DNA of 63,141 nt from Cystobasidium ongulense (lineage: Eukaryota > Basidiomycota > Cystobasidiomycetes > Cystobasidiales > Cystobasidiaceae). The notes beneath the pieces were generated by a model. The model had not been told where the DNA came from. It made no database searches and was given only the letters and a program-made list of their open reading frames with translations. Of this stretch, positions 35,734 through 47,586 are shown piece after piece. Position numbers and translations under genes: made by a program. Position 1 is the first letter of the stretch. Each line of letters opens with the position of its first letter. The DNA is taken from the NCBI GenBank assembly GCA_022835595.1, contig BQUP01000014.1, positions 1 to 63,141 of the forward strand, read 5' to 3'.

Positions 35734-38435
35734 ATGGCATCAATGCCCGGTGCTTATCGGACACACGATGCGGACGAGATCGATCTCCCTGTAACGGAAG
35801 ACGAGGCTTACAGCCCATCAGCAGAAGGTTCGTGACTTTACCTACATCTCTGACCATGCGTTATCATCTTCTAAGTCACTTTCGATGCTGTTTCTCCAGA
35901 ATTGGAGTTGAGGATCGGCAATGCGCTCGAGTCTACCGACGAGTCCGACGAGGAAGAAGACGAAGACTACCTCGACAATGAATTTGGAGGAGAGTACGGG
36001 GATATGTCAGAAGAGGATCTCGATATCGACGACGATTTCGACGAGGATGGCAATTATATAGGTGATGATCCGGAACTCGCTGAAGCGGAGCGCTTAGCTA
36101 TGGCAGCTGCTGCTGATATTCCAACGGATGAGGAAGGTGGTGACGAGGATGCAGCGGACAGCGCAAGACCGTCAAGCGGCTACACGTTAGCAATTGATCG
36201 TGAGAATGAATCATCACCTGTGTCAAGCGAATGCATCTGACAGAGTAAATGCCGTCTACAACCCAGCCACCACCAGCCGGGTGTATCTCGTTGACAGCGA
36301 AGGCAATCATCAAGAACTCAACACTGGCGAAGACGCAGATGGAACTCGCGCATCGCAAAACTCAGACACGCTATCAATCCTTGGTAGACTCCTCGGTCGA
36401 AGATCCCTGCGGGCTTCTCGCGCCACCAACAGGATAGCAGAAGATGAGGAGGAGGAAGACGATGACGAAGGCGGGCTAGGCATGTTCCAATACGGCTTTC
36501 GCGGTGGTAGGAGAACTGCCGAAGGTCTCTTCCCACCTGCTTCGACACCGGCGGCAGCAGGCGTAGAGCTGGAGAGGCAAGGTCTCTTTGGGAGAGTGAA
36601 TACTTTGCCATTATTTGAGCTGCTGAAATATTCACTGATTCACCAACTTCAGCCCAGTTTGCGATACGATGCCTTCCCGAGGAAGCGATTTGGTTCCTCT
36701 AGTATGAACATCAACGATAGCTTGCGAGCTCGAGAATATAGACAACCATACCGTAATCTCCAGCGCTTCGATCTTGGGGATGCAAGTGTACCCAACAGTC
36801 CAGGTACTGAAGTTGCCAAGTACGATGCTAACATCTACTGCGGCCAATACTCTCAAGATGGCTCATTCTTCTATACATGCGCTCAGGGTATGGTGAATAT
36901 GGTAGTGTACTAGTCAGTGCCAAACTCTTACATTACCTTTCCTACCAGACTACAAGATCCGGATATATGACATGCTTACGCCCAACGTCGACAAGTCTGT
37001 TAATGATTCCCAGGAGAGGCCAGCAGGCAGACGTTATCGACAGTACCGCATGTACTATGACGAGGATAAAAGTTCGCTCTCGTTGACCAAGACCATTCAA
37101 GCTAGGGAGCATCTTTCTTCGTGGACCATAACCGATGCAAACCTCTCGCCTGACAATACTAAAATGATTTGGTCGACAATTGGACCGGTGGTTGGTATGA
37201 CTCGCGTCCGAGACTCCCCTGATGATATGGAAACCTACGATGACGGAGACGGTCAGGTGGCTCTAGACTTTGGAGCTGGTCGCAATGGTGGAGGGCGGCA
37301 TTTTGGGGTGAGTGCACAAGGGCAGTCTTCTCTCCTTTCGCGTCTGACGTGCCTTGCGATAAGATTTGGGCAGTTCGATTTTCCGCAGATGGCCGAGAAA
37401 TTGTGGCCGGTGCAGGGTCTGGATCGATATATGTGTACGATCTTGAGAGCCGTCAAACAGTATTGAGCATATCTGCTCATGAAGACGACGTAAATGCAGT
37501 ATGCTTCGCCGATAGTGAGCGCACATCACAGAGCCGATAACTTTACGGCCCGGACGCCACTGACTCGCGATTCCGCCTTAGCTGCATCATCCAACGTCCT
37601 GGTGTCAGGTTCCGATGATAACTACCTGAAAGTATGGGATAGGCGTTCTCTTGGAGATGCGGGAAGGCACACGAAACCATCGGGAATTCTTGTCGGTCAC
37701 ACGGAAGGCATAACGTACGTTGATCCTAAAGGAGACGGCCGCTTCGTTCTCAGCAATGGAAAAGATCAAGTAAGCAGCGATTTCTCTTGAAAGGCTGCTT
37801 CAAACTGCTTACAACTAAATATAGGCATGCAAATTGTGGGATCTACGAATGATGTACTCGGACGATCAATTCTCAAAATTGGACCAACTCGATGTTTGTG
37901 AGTGGAACGATAAATGATGACTCTTCTTTCTATCTCATGAAGTATGTGCCCATTCGTAGCTGTCCGTAACTACGACTATCGACATGGACTATACAGAAAG
38001 CCTCGCTTTGCAAAGCATCCGCACGACCGGTCACTCATGACCTACACTGGTCATACCGTTTTGCGGACATTGATTCGCTGTCACTTCTCGCCTGAAGCCA
38101 CCACTGGCCAACACTACGTCTACTCGGGTTCGTACGATGGAAGGATTCACATCTGGAATCTCGACGGCACCGTTAAACAGGTTTTGGATCGTAGTCACAC
38201 TATGCCTCTCCTTACCAAAGGGTCTGCTACGAACGCAGTAAAAATGAATGACCCAAGTCAGCCAGATCGTCCTCTGGGAACCTACCCAACAGCGTCATCT
38301 TCACCCGTCGTTCGCGATGTGTCATGGGCTCCATACGCAGCAAACATCATGTCAAGCGCCTGGACTGAAAGCGGTGGTTCTCTTGCCATGCATGAGTGGA
38401 AAGGATACGGCAAGCGGCAGGAGCAATCTCTATAA
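35734..38435 (+). CDS. WD40 protein, DCAF11/WDR23 family
   Basis: Probable substrate receptor of a CUL4-DDB1 ubiquitin ligase. Exons: 35734-35827, 35900-36199, 36228-36887, 36949-37307, 37364-37514, 37582-37769, 37825-37897, 37960-38435; 766 aa. A long acidic N-terminus (DEEEDEDYLDNEFGGEYGD) is followed by RVYLVD and a beta-propeller of about seven repeats (FGIWAVRFSADGREIVAG, VYDLESRQ, GSDDNYLKVWDRR, ACKLWDLR, VRNYDYRHGLYRKP, YSGSYDGRIHIWNLDG). The VRNYDYR element is a WDR23 hallmark. The second intron is unsettled: a 28-nt intron (36200-36227) or a 91-nt intron from 36137 both keep frame. It is a housekeeping gene sitting inside the metabolic block. Confidence 0.88.
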
Positions 38436-38718
38436 ACGATCAATATCTCTTCGATCTTCATCAACCTCAAGAACACTCGTCAGCATTACCATCGTCAAAC
38501 ACCATGAACATCGCCGTTCCGCATAATACTACTTCCAATGTGCCGTGAACGACGCCTCAAACTGTAGCTATAGGCCACATCATAGCCCTGGCTTGGAAGC
38601 CAGATGTATTGTTAGACGCAAGAAGATGTATTCATAGACGTAAGATATGTGTATCCGTCTATCAAGAAATTTCTATCCGCGTGCCATCGCGTGTGATGTC
38701 GACCGCTACACCGGCTCT

Positions 38719-39970
38719 TCACGGGAGCGTGGCGCTTACCTGCGATTTCTTGCTGTTGTATACGCCATACTGCTTCAGGTAATCCTCCCAGCTGGGACGC
38801 TGGCACTCTTCGTCAATAGGGCGATGTCAGTATAAAATCGCAATTATCAATTGATCGCTACTCACCGTATGCGTCGGTCGTCCTGCCGTAACCTATACCT
38901 CCGATACGTGATACAGGCAACATTTTCCCTGTGTCGATGGCGCCAGTGGGGCCAAACAGATCTTTCCGAGCATGGAACTTTCTAATGCGGCCAACCACAA
39001 AAGTACTGGTGAGTATCCGTTGTTCATCATCGCTATATATCTGCAATACTTGGGTGAGCTAAGACTAATGACAATTCCATTAGTACAAGCTTACGTCGTG
39101 GAAAAATTCCATGGTACATTCCATAGCGAAAGCGCTCTCTCCTACACGAGGCGCTTTGACCACATCGCTTGGGACAGGAGTCAAGCCTGTCAAATCCCAT
39201 TCGCTGATACCTTCGGGGCAGTCAATTGCAGAAAAGCTAGGGATTGCTTAGGAGATCAGATCTTCTGTCAGATCAATGCAGTAAAGGATCAAAAGACAAC
39301 CAACTTTGAAGCTTCTGCAAAAGGCTCTGAGATCATGTTTACCACAAACTCCTTGGTAGCTTTGATGTTGGTCAAGGAGTCCTTATGTTTGCCATTCCCA
39401 TCTACAATGGGCTCGGCGCATGAAAAGTGCACCATAAGCTAATTTGCAATGCGCATCAGCTGCTAACATTCATAGTAATAGTCTCTCTGCAGCTGTAGCA
39501 CATGATGCGAATAAGTGCAGAACTCACCATGGGCGGTCTAAAACCCAAAGGTGCAAAGTAGGAGAATGGTGCTAGATTCTTTACGCCACCTGGAGATATT
39601 GTTGAACAGAATGCTATTGGTCTGGGTGTGATACCTCCGATCATAAGTTTGTAGATTTGAGGCTTATCTTCCACCTCCTCAGGGTCTATATGATGAAAAT
39701 TCCTTTGAGAGCCTTCCAGTGTCGCGCCATCAATGAAAGCCTGGTATCCCGGCAAATCAGTTCGACCATCTAGGCGTATTATTTTAGCTTTGCTTGCAAA
39801 AGGATAGAAGAGAAGAAAAGCGCACTCAATCCTTGACCTGGCTTCCAGTCTGGATTAGGTTGCTGGGAATACTGGAATCTACCGACTGGGAATCGTAGAC
39901 GGCGAGCCTCTACAACCTCAAACGGTTCGTGTTTAGAATGCCCGCGATTTGGAAGTTGGCCATTTGGCAT
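38719..39970 (-). CDS. Flavin reductase-fold (FMN-binding split barrel) protein
   Basis: Exons (complement): 39838-39970, 39528-39769, 39305-39438, 39095-39236, 38866-39040, 38719-38807; 304 aa. The flavin-reductase-like core runs from about residue 75 to 250: MIGGITPRPIAFCSTIS, GGVKNLAPFSYFAP, then NGKHKDSLTNIKATKEFVVN and FHARKDLFGP. Such proteins bind FMN and either reduce flavins for partner monooxygenases or act as oxidoreductases themselves. The N-terminal 60 residues are an extension rich in charged residues. Two donors are weak (GTCAAG after exon 1, GTTGGT after exon 3), but only these joins keep the family motifs in frame. It is divergent from the amidase across an 845-bp promoter rich in GATA sites. 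Confidence 0.82.
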
Positions 39971-40815
39971 CGTGATCTTGTGATAAGCGTGAGGTGCTCT
40001 GAAATAAGCGGTGAGACGATACCTGCATGCTGCGATGTGCTCTGTCTTTAGACATGACTGATAAGTATCAAAAGGCCGATCAAGGCAAGGCTAGCCGGCT
40101 GCCAAGAACGCGTAGACGATAAAGCGAAGACTAAGTTGACGTGTAGGCTCTGCCCTGCAAGGGTTGTACGCTACTGTAGTCAATTCGTGAAGACACTCCA
40201 TCAGCTGTTGGCTGGTTCTGATGCAGTGATATTGTAGGGTTCCCGCATGCCGCCTTGGGATTTCTTTTCTGCTTGGTGCGGCTCGCGGAGGAGCACTCCA
40301 GAACTGTAGCCTCTTGTGCACGGCGAACGATGTTGACGACAGCATTCACACTCCAACCTGACGAGCTCAACTACCTAACGATAGTGTCAGTCATCCTGAG
40401 ATCCAGGTAAGCGAGAACATTCGACAGTCTGCACAAGGTGAGCGTGATCGAGCTTTTATTCGCAGACACCAGCTCGGAGAGGTTGGTCGACATGAAGAGA
40501 GGAAAGGCCATTCCGATGCGGGAGTAAAGAGTAGGTCTCTTATATTCTTATTAATGTACTATTTAGCTTGATGGGCTATTCACCACCGTTATCGAGCTGT
40601 GGTACGGTTATCTTAGATATCAGTTGTTGCGCAATGGCCGCGGCGCCTCTGCAGCTGCTCGTCGGCCCACAGGTAGACGGCGGAAGCTGTTTAGAAAGCC
40701 TGTTCAGCTAGGGAAAGCCGCAGAGAGAAGGTGTCTCAACTCCATCCGTCTCCCTCATCACTTTCAGTAGTCGAACAACGAACAACCACCACGCATTCCT
40801 TTCCCACACCTGACA
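39971..40815. promoter_or_regulatory. Divergent promoter with GATA sites
   Basis: Sequence between the flavin reductase and amidase start codons. GATA-factor core words occur at 39981-39987 (TGATAAG), 40059-40065 (TGATAAG), 40118-40122 (GATAA), and as TTATC at 40589-40593 and 40608-40612. Five or more cores, two of them the preferred TGATAAG, exceed the one to two GATAA words expected by chance in this length. This suits AreA/Gat1-type nitrogen control. Binding is inferred. Confidence 0.55.
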
Positions 40816-42709
40816 ATGTCGTCCCTGGACTTGTGCCGACTGACCGCGACAGCGGTCGCAGCGGCTACTCGGAGTGGCTCGCTTCTGGTGGAAGATTAGT
40901 AGGTGGAAAGCGCGTCAGAGCGAACAGAAAGTGACAGCAGCTGACTGCCGCCTCACAGTGCAAAGGCTCTCATTCAGCGCGTCCAGGAGCGCGACCCTGT
41001 CGTGCACGGTTGGTGAGCAGCTCTCTATCGACTGTCAAGCCAATTGCAGGTACTTGAGTGGCAAACTTACTTCTCTGTTGTGATATAGGGCCTTCTTCGA
41101 CCCAGAGCTCGTGCTCCGCTCTGCGAGAGAGCTCGACTCTATTCCTAAAGACAAGCGTAAGTGGCATCTGATATCCTGCTTGTCCTAACCGGCAAGTGGC
41201 TGACCTTCTTTTCCTTTCTTATTGGAAACCATTAACTCGGATCGCAGGAGGACCGCTTCATGGTGTAGCTATCGGCGTCAAAGATGTCATTCTCACCAAG
41301 GACATGCCTACGCAGCATTTCTCATCAATCTACAAAGATGACTGTCCAGCAATTGATGCGAATCCAGTCATGACACTTCGTGCTGCAGGAGCACTCATCT
41401 TCGGCAAAACCCACACCACGGAATTCGCTACGTAAGTCTATTGGTCATGAAGCTTTTGATATCACTAGATAGTCAACATTCCTTCGTGCTAACACTCGTC
41501 TGTCCTTGTTCATCTCTCAGCTGCCAGAAGGGCCCTCCAACATGCAATCCACATGATCCCACACGCACTCCAGGCGGAAGTTCATCTGGGTCTGGTGCTG
41601 TAGTAGCAGACTTGCAGGTCCCGCTCGCCCTAGGCAGTGTGTCAAATCATGATAATCTAGTTTTTCCTCATCATTCTAAGTGCTCCTTCCACATTTCCCA
41701 GCTCAAACAGGCGGCAGTACCATCAGACCGGCTGGCTACAACGGGATATACGCAATCAAGCCAACATGGGGTGGCATATCTCGGGAAGGCCTGAAACAAT
41801 GTATGTTGGATCCTGTCAGCACTTGCCCATGACATGGCTAACGAGTCCATCGTCTAGATTCCATCATGTGTGACACCCTCGGCTTGTACGCCAGAAGTGC
41901 GGAAGATTTGCAGCTTCTCATGAAAGTATTTGCTATCGAAGACGACGTTAAGCCTGGAGATATCACAATGAAAGGAAGCAAATTTGGATTCGCAAGAACA
42001 CATGTCTGGTCAAAGGCATCTCCAGCCTTGCTACAAATTTGGGAGGATGCGAAACGGTATCTCACTGAGGCTGGCGCAGAGGTGGAAGAGGTCGAGTTCC
42101 CAGCCGTATTTGATAACATGGGCGAGTGGCACAGGTACGCTTACCGAAACACACACCTTACTATGCAAGTTGTCTAATATCCTCTTTTGTATCCATGCAG
42201 ACGCATCTTGCAAACCGAAGGAAGAGCATCCTTCCAAGGCGACTACGTGACCAACAAGTCGCAATTAGATCCATGGATCCTTTCTCATGTGCACAACGAC
42301 ACGAAGATTACCCGTAAAGAACAGCTCGAGGCGTACGACGAGATTGCCAAGCTGAGACCAGTGGTCGACGAGATCGCTAGCAAATACACTGCCATCATTA
42401 CCCCCAGCATCACAGATGAAGCGCCACTTCTTGAAGAACCTCTCCGTTTTACTGGGGATGCTGTAGGTGTTTTTGGGACCTAGCAATCATGTGGTTCTAG
42501 CTGACCTTCACTCCCTCGTACAGTCATTCAATCTCATGTGGACCATTCTACATCAGCCTGTCGTGAATGTTCCAGGCTTCAAAGGCCAAACAGGTCTGCC
42601 AATTGGCTTATCCATAGTTGGACCTAGATTTCACGACAATGAGCTCCTCAAGGTTGCGGAAGCTATAGCTCCCGTCTTCGCTCAGGGGGGTTGGAAGAGT
42701 AAAGTGTAA
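40816..42709 (+). CDS. Amidase signature family hydrolase
   Basis: Hydrolyses an amide to acid plus ammonia. Exons: 40816-40898, 40959-41012, 41089-41156, 41248-41431, 41521-41636, 41702-41800, 41858-42134, 42201-42462, 42524-42709; 442 aa. All members of the Ser-cisSer-Lys triad are present: Lys in GVAIGVKDV, the cis-Ser in TPGGSSSGSGAVVA, and the nucleophile in TQTGGSTIRPAGYNG. WGGISREGLKQYSIMCDTLG and NVPGFKGQTGLPIGLSIVG complete the fold. There is no signal peptide. Length is short for fungal amidases but complete. Its 3' end faces that of the PuuE-like gene about 200 bp away, so the two may supply consecutive hydrolytic steps, as HxnM and HxnN do in nicotinate catabolism. The substrate is not determinable here. 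Confidence 0.93.
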
Positions 42710-42911
42710 CCGCTCCGTCTTTGCAATCATAACTCAACACAAGAAGGAAAACGAGAAAGTGAAGTGAGCACTGAGACAAGTGTGCAGCAGTTGATCGTTC
42801 GTACTATTTCGTGTTACTCAATGTGCAACTATCTACCCTAAACTGTTTATGGTCCAAAAAGTGACTGTTTCGACTCGCATATTGCCTGGTTTACCAAAGA
42901 CTCTCAACTTC

Positions 42912-44302
42912 TCACTTAGCTACACTGACGTCTTTCTTTGCCTCGTAAGGGTACTGTTTGACCCACTCTCGAGCAAGCTGTTCACGTGTAGCGAACCATA
43001 CATCATCGAAAGAAGTAAAGTACTCTACCAGTCTCTTCAGGGTTTGTGCGCGTCCAGGTCGGCCAATCCATCGAGAGTGAAGCGCGACAGTTAGGTAGGC
43101 AGGCTTGCCTTCGAGTCCTTCCTCTCGGAGTGTGGTGAAAGCGTCAACAATGTGTTTGTAGAAGGCTTCATCACTGGTGTAATGACTGATCCACAGCTTA
43201 AAATCGTTGCAGTCGAGAGTGTAGGGCATCATGAGCAGACCTTCGGACGCATCGCCACCCGGCCTGGAAGTCCAGTATGGCAAGTCATCGGCGTATGTAT
43301 CCGCCCAGTACAAGAACTCAAGACCCATGTCCTTGTAGACCTTGGAGACGAGGTGAGCTGACCTGGCAGAAGGTCGACCGTAGAACCACTTAAATATCGT
43401 GTTAGTGTTCGCCCTTGCCTCTATGCAGCGAAGAACTCACCCCGGTGGGGACTTTGCCGGTAGGAGAGGTAGCTCTGTATGCCTCGATGGCCTTACGGAT
43501 GTAGGCTTCCTCTTCGTCATCGCTCATGCCTGTGTAGGCACGCCACTACATGTGTCGGACCAAATACAAGGACGTGTCAGGGTAGATCGCCATAACACAA
43601 ACATAACAAGAGGACACACCTTGTAGCAATGAGCGGCTACCTCGTGACCGTTCTCTTCTGCATACTGGGCGATCAGTGGATTCCTTTCGAATGCTCGTCC
43701 AACAGCATAGAAGGTGATGGGAATGTCGTGCTTCTTGAAAATCTTCATGATACGCCAGATAGCGGCACGCGAGCCGTAGTCAAATTGCGACTCTGTCGCA
43801 GGATCCCTTAAACCCGGTTCTGCGGCCAGCTGGCTCAAGCAAGCATAGCATCGATAAGCATTCTCAACATGATTTGACCAGACAAGTCCAGCTTACGTTT
43901 CCCTGGAGAACGGCAGATACAAAATGTCAATTAGCATACTTGCAGCGTTGTGTAGACGTTTGAATTGAGTAACCTCTTACATTTCCGAACTCGTGTCCAA
44001 CAGTCTCAGCCTGACGATATAGTCTCAGAGTCAGTGCCAGCCAACGACTTGATCAAGCCAAAAGATACACAAATGCACATGTTCATCACCATCTTCTACG
44101 GAACGCTCTCCTCCTTCTTCGTGATTGAGCACAACTGAGACAGAAAGTCAGCCTTTAGCCTTTGAGTGGCTCATCTCGATGTGCTTGCTCGACACATACA
44201 ATTCACAGCAATCTTGGCACCACTGGGAAAGTTGAAAGCCGGGCGGTCGGGCCCATAGCCGATTAGGTCGCGCTTCATCCATGCATCATCGTAGGTGGCC
44301 AT
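42912..44302 (-). CDS. PuuE/allantoinase-type deacetylase-fold hydrolase
   Basis: Polysaccharide-deacetylase (NodB) fold enzyme of the PuuE subgroup, whose members act on cyclic amides such as allantoin or cyclic imides rather than chitin. Exons (complement): 44200-44302, 44079-44134, 43981-44010, 43897-43902, 43620-43829, 43441-43545, 42912-43388; 328 aa. Subgroup marks: MKRDLIGYGPDRPAF, GAKIAVNFVLNHEEGGERS, ESQFDYGSRAAIWR, GHEVAAHCYKW, PTGWFYGRPS, YWADTYADDLPYW. There is no signal peptide or chitin-binding module, which argues against a wall deacetylase. The exon list includes a 6-nt microexon; skipping it also keeps frame. A start further upstream has no ATG support. Its neighbours are the amidase and the transporter. 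Confidence 0.88.
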
Positions 44303-44998
44303 ATTTTTGGTGTGGTAGATGATTCGACTGCCTGCAGAGATTGTTTCGCAAGATTGTCTGGTGCGTAAGGTATCCAATCCAAAGCGAGAGGAAAACAGAA
44401 AGCGGGGAGCGGAGGATAGCGGTTCGCGGCGCGGCCGACCAGTAGCTTGGCCGACAGGTGTGACGGCCCGAGATGGACAAATAACAAAGTTACTGCGATA
44501 ACGACACAGCTGGGGAAATTATTATCCAGCCCAATCACAACTGCAGGACACATGTCTGGCATTGTCTGCTTCCCTCTGTCTCAACATCGCCTTCCTGAAG
44601 CTCATGTGGTGCCCGGGATTCTGGCTCGGCCGAAACTCCGTGGCTTGCCAGATTTCGACGCAGGCGTGTTACCAAGTCGCCTGATCCAGTCATCAAGGGC
44701 GTTTTCTTTGCATAAGCATCATACTAACCCCTATGGGAATCGCATAATGTTGCACTATCATATACACTGATTTCCTATGCTGGCAGCCCGGGCTGACAGG
44801 CCCTTTGCTCTCTGATTCTGTTACATGTTTTCGTTAACCACTGGGTCCCATGTTTCTTTTCGCGTTATCAGACTCCTCCACCTCCGTTTCTGAGCCTGGC
44901 TTCCAAAGGCAAGGGTGCCTTTGAAACTCGTACTTGATGCATCGCTTAAGAGCTACAAAGCCATTTAGCAATACCCTCAAAAAAGCAACGGGTGAAAC
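44303..44998. other. Spacer upstream of the PuuE-like gene
   Basis: About 700 bp with the PuuE-like promoter (leftward) and the 3' UTR of the transporter. GATA cores lie at 44497-44501 (GATAA) and 44522-44526 (TTATC). No coding gene recognised. Confidence 0.45.
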
Positions 44999-47092
44999 CT
45001 ACTTGTCTGCGCAACTGAAAGCCTTGTCGACCGTACCAGCAGCGTACTGATCCAAGATGGATTGAATAGAAGAGTAACTGCCTGCAATAGTTTGGCTTTC
45101 AAACAGATTGTATGTCAGTACAGAGATAGGGCAGCGTGAGCCCTTGCAACTAACAAGATGCCGTATGCGAACATGAACACGTGGAAGAACCATGCAAGCT
45201 TCTGCTTGAAGGATCCCTTGCGCCAGTGGTTGAAGTCATAAAGCCAGTAGGACATGGGGAAGACGACCTGTAAGACAAACTCGCTCAGTTTTGTATTTGC
45301 TAGGTAGGCATTGTTCAACTTACGGCAAGCGGTGTGTATGCAATGGCGCCAAGCAATCCTGCAAACGAATGAGAGTCAGCCAATGAGAATGAACAAGGTA
45401 AAGAGGTTCCTCACCCAGCAGGGTGCCGAAGAAAGGAACGGCTTCCGCAACGACGAACCCAACTGCACCTGTACCCAGACAGCAAGAACTAGCGTAGATG
45501 GAGCGATCAGTTGGGGCACAGAGTGGCGAAGTCAAATGGGCTTCTTACATCCATGTGATCCAGTGTCGGGCAGTCTTCTTTTGCAGATGCTCGGTATCTC
45601 GTAGTAGTCGTACGAAGAGGTATTTTGCGGCAATCTGGAATGGTCCGATAATCAGCACTGGTCTAAACTTGCTGCGCAAGGCCTCAATAAACCCTCCGCC
45701 TCACGTGCTGTGTCACAATGGTGCTGAAAAGAATTCCTGGAAGGCCGATACCAAAGGCAATCTTCTTGATGAGGGGACCAGCTGATCCTAAGGCGACGGG
45801 AGCGATGTAGACTTGATGATAGTGATCAGTCAGCGTGTGTGCGCGTTAATACATTTGAGTCGCTTGCACTTACTTCCGCAATAACGGTAAACTACGAGAG
45901 AGATGACAAGGTAGCTGGTATTCAGAAGACCCATGCAAGCAAAGATAGGCTTCTTGTAGTCCTGTGGATTCTTCATCTCTGCGATCCTACAAAATGAAGT
46001 AAGTGGTCAGCCAGTATCAATATAGTTGCTTGATTGTGATGTAACAAACATGGGAACAAAAGCAGCGGTGCCCGAGGAAGAGACAAAGATGACCAGGCAG
46101 GCAGTCATACCACCGAGGAAGCCACTATTGGCGACGACCTGGAATCCAAGGTCGACAGGGCCTTCCGCTGGAGCCAGTGCTGGCCTGTCCGCTATAGCAA
46201 CGGCAATCACGACGACCATAACTGCGATAAAGAGGGAGATGCATCCGACGGCAGCTATGGGGTGTTGTGTCAGCATAAAAGAAATTATAATTAACGAAAG
46301 GAGGGATCAATCACCTCCCCAACTGATCTGCGAGAATCTTGGTGGCATAGTCGCGAAAGTGCAGAAGATGAAGCACACGAATGCAAACCTGTGAAAAGGA
46401 GGGTGGCCATTAGTTAGCATCTAGGGGAACAGTATGAATACGTACCAAACTGTGCAAGCGCCATGGTCGGAAAGGGCATTAAGTGCTGAAGACCCGGCGA
46501 TAACACCGGAACCAACAACTAGAACGTATCCCAGTAAGAAGAGGCCACCAACAAGCCTGAAAATTGCAGAAGGGGAATCAATAAAGAGTGCAGATCAGAT
46601 GCAGTTATGCTTGACTAAAAGACTCACTCTCGATACCACTTTCCACCAATGAGAAAGGCGAAGTCTTGGACACCGTGCATACCAGGATGACGATTACGGA
46701 ATGCAACCTGAACAAAAGCAGAGTATGTGTTGAATGCTCCCCAGAAGATAATCAAGAGAGCTCCAGGTAGTGCTCCGACGAAGATGAACATGGCAGGGAT
46801 GGAGAGAACACCGGTACTGAAGAGGGCCTTGAACATAAGGAAGAAGGTCTGGATCCTACGTTGTAAAAGAATATATATGTCGACATAAGCAACTTCACAA
46901 GTGATATTGTGCTTTATAACTATCTTACCAATGGCCAGTACGGTAGTCCTCGCCTTTGACGTTCTTCTTGAATACTTCGAACTCATCGTCACCGGCGCGT
47001 GCCTCCCTGACGCTGCCTCGCTCATCGCCAACCTGGGTTAGTTGCTGGACTTCGGGCTTGGTGATGGTGAGGTCTTCCTTGCTGGAGGACAT
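44999..47092 (-). CDS. AAAP amino-acid transporter, Mtr type
   Basis: Multi-span plasma-membrane permease of the amino acid/auxin permease family, close to fungal N-type neutral/aromatic amino acid transport proteins (Mtr). Exons (complement): 46929-47092, 46628-46855, 46446-46556, 46315-46388, 46050-46254, 45874-45986, 45705-45811, 45549-45634, 45415-45488, 45324-45358, 45122-45267, 44999-45077; 473 aa, about 11 spans. The cytosolic N-terminus leads to [20 protein letters not shown], then [11 protein letters not shown] and [15 protein letters not shown]. Later blocks are [29 protein letters not shown], and [18 protein letters not shown] near the end. Exons of 35 nt and an intron of 44 nt occur. 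In this setting it may import the pathway's nitrogenous substrate; true specificity is unknown. Confidence 0.92.
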
Positions 47093-47586
47093 GGCTAGCA
47101 ATCTGTCACAGCGGGATGTAATCGGGATGGGAAGAGGTGATAAAGAAGAAAGGACGAAGAGGGAAGGAGCGATAGAGATGCTGAAGAGAAAGAAAGGAAA
47201 CCCAGAAGGGAGGGGATGCTCCTATCACCTGGGGAATGCTTGGATTGATCATGGCCATGGAGCAAAGCAGATTTATGGGTCTGGAGTCTCTTATCCCCCG
47301 CCTTCATGCGCGCCCAAATGCCGAGCTGCGCCGACCAAAAACCTAGATAAGGAAAAACAGCTCAGCCAGCCAATCGGCCTGCTGGAATTGAAAGGAGAGT
47401 AGGACCGCGCTCAAAGTCGGTCGCCTCGTCGGTAGGAAAGGCCCGAGGGTCTGTAGAAGCCGTCCTGCATGCGGAGCGCCTCATGGATCCACTATAAAAG
47501 CCCTGGAGGGAATCTCACGTCTATGTCTTCTTCCAACGACTAGTTTGGTAACACCCATCCAAGTATTATCCATACCTTCAATCACT
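47093..47586. promoter_or_regulatory. Bidirectional promoter, transporter / dioxygenase
   Basis: The 494 bp between two divergent start codons hold GATA cores at 47138-47143 (TGATAA), 47291-47295 (TTATC) and 47345-47351 (AGATAAG). Shared regulation of permease and dioxygenase by a nitrogen GATA factor is inferred. Confidence 0.5.
47493..47500 (+). promoter_or_regulatory. TATA box of the 2OG dioxygenase gene
   Basis: TATAAAAG lies 87 bp before the ATG at 47587, a usual distance for a fungal gene with a short 5' UTR. It is one of the few clean TATA elements in the window and suggests an inducible gene. Confidence 0.6.

Noticed and set aside
42912-44302. Chitin deacetylase as the identity of the NodB-fold gene
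   Set aside because: It lacks a signal peptide and wall-binding modules and carries the RDLIGYG and NHEEGGE marks of the PuuE subgroup.
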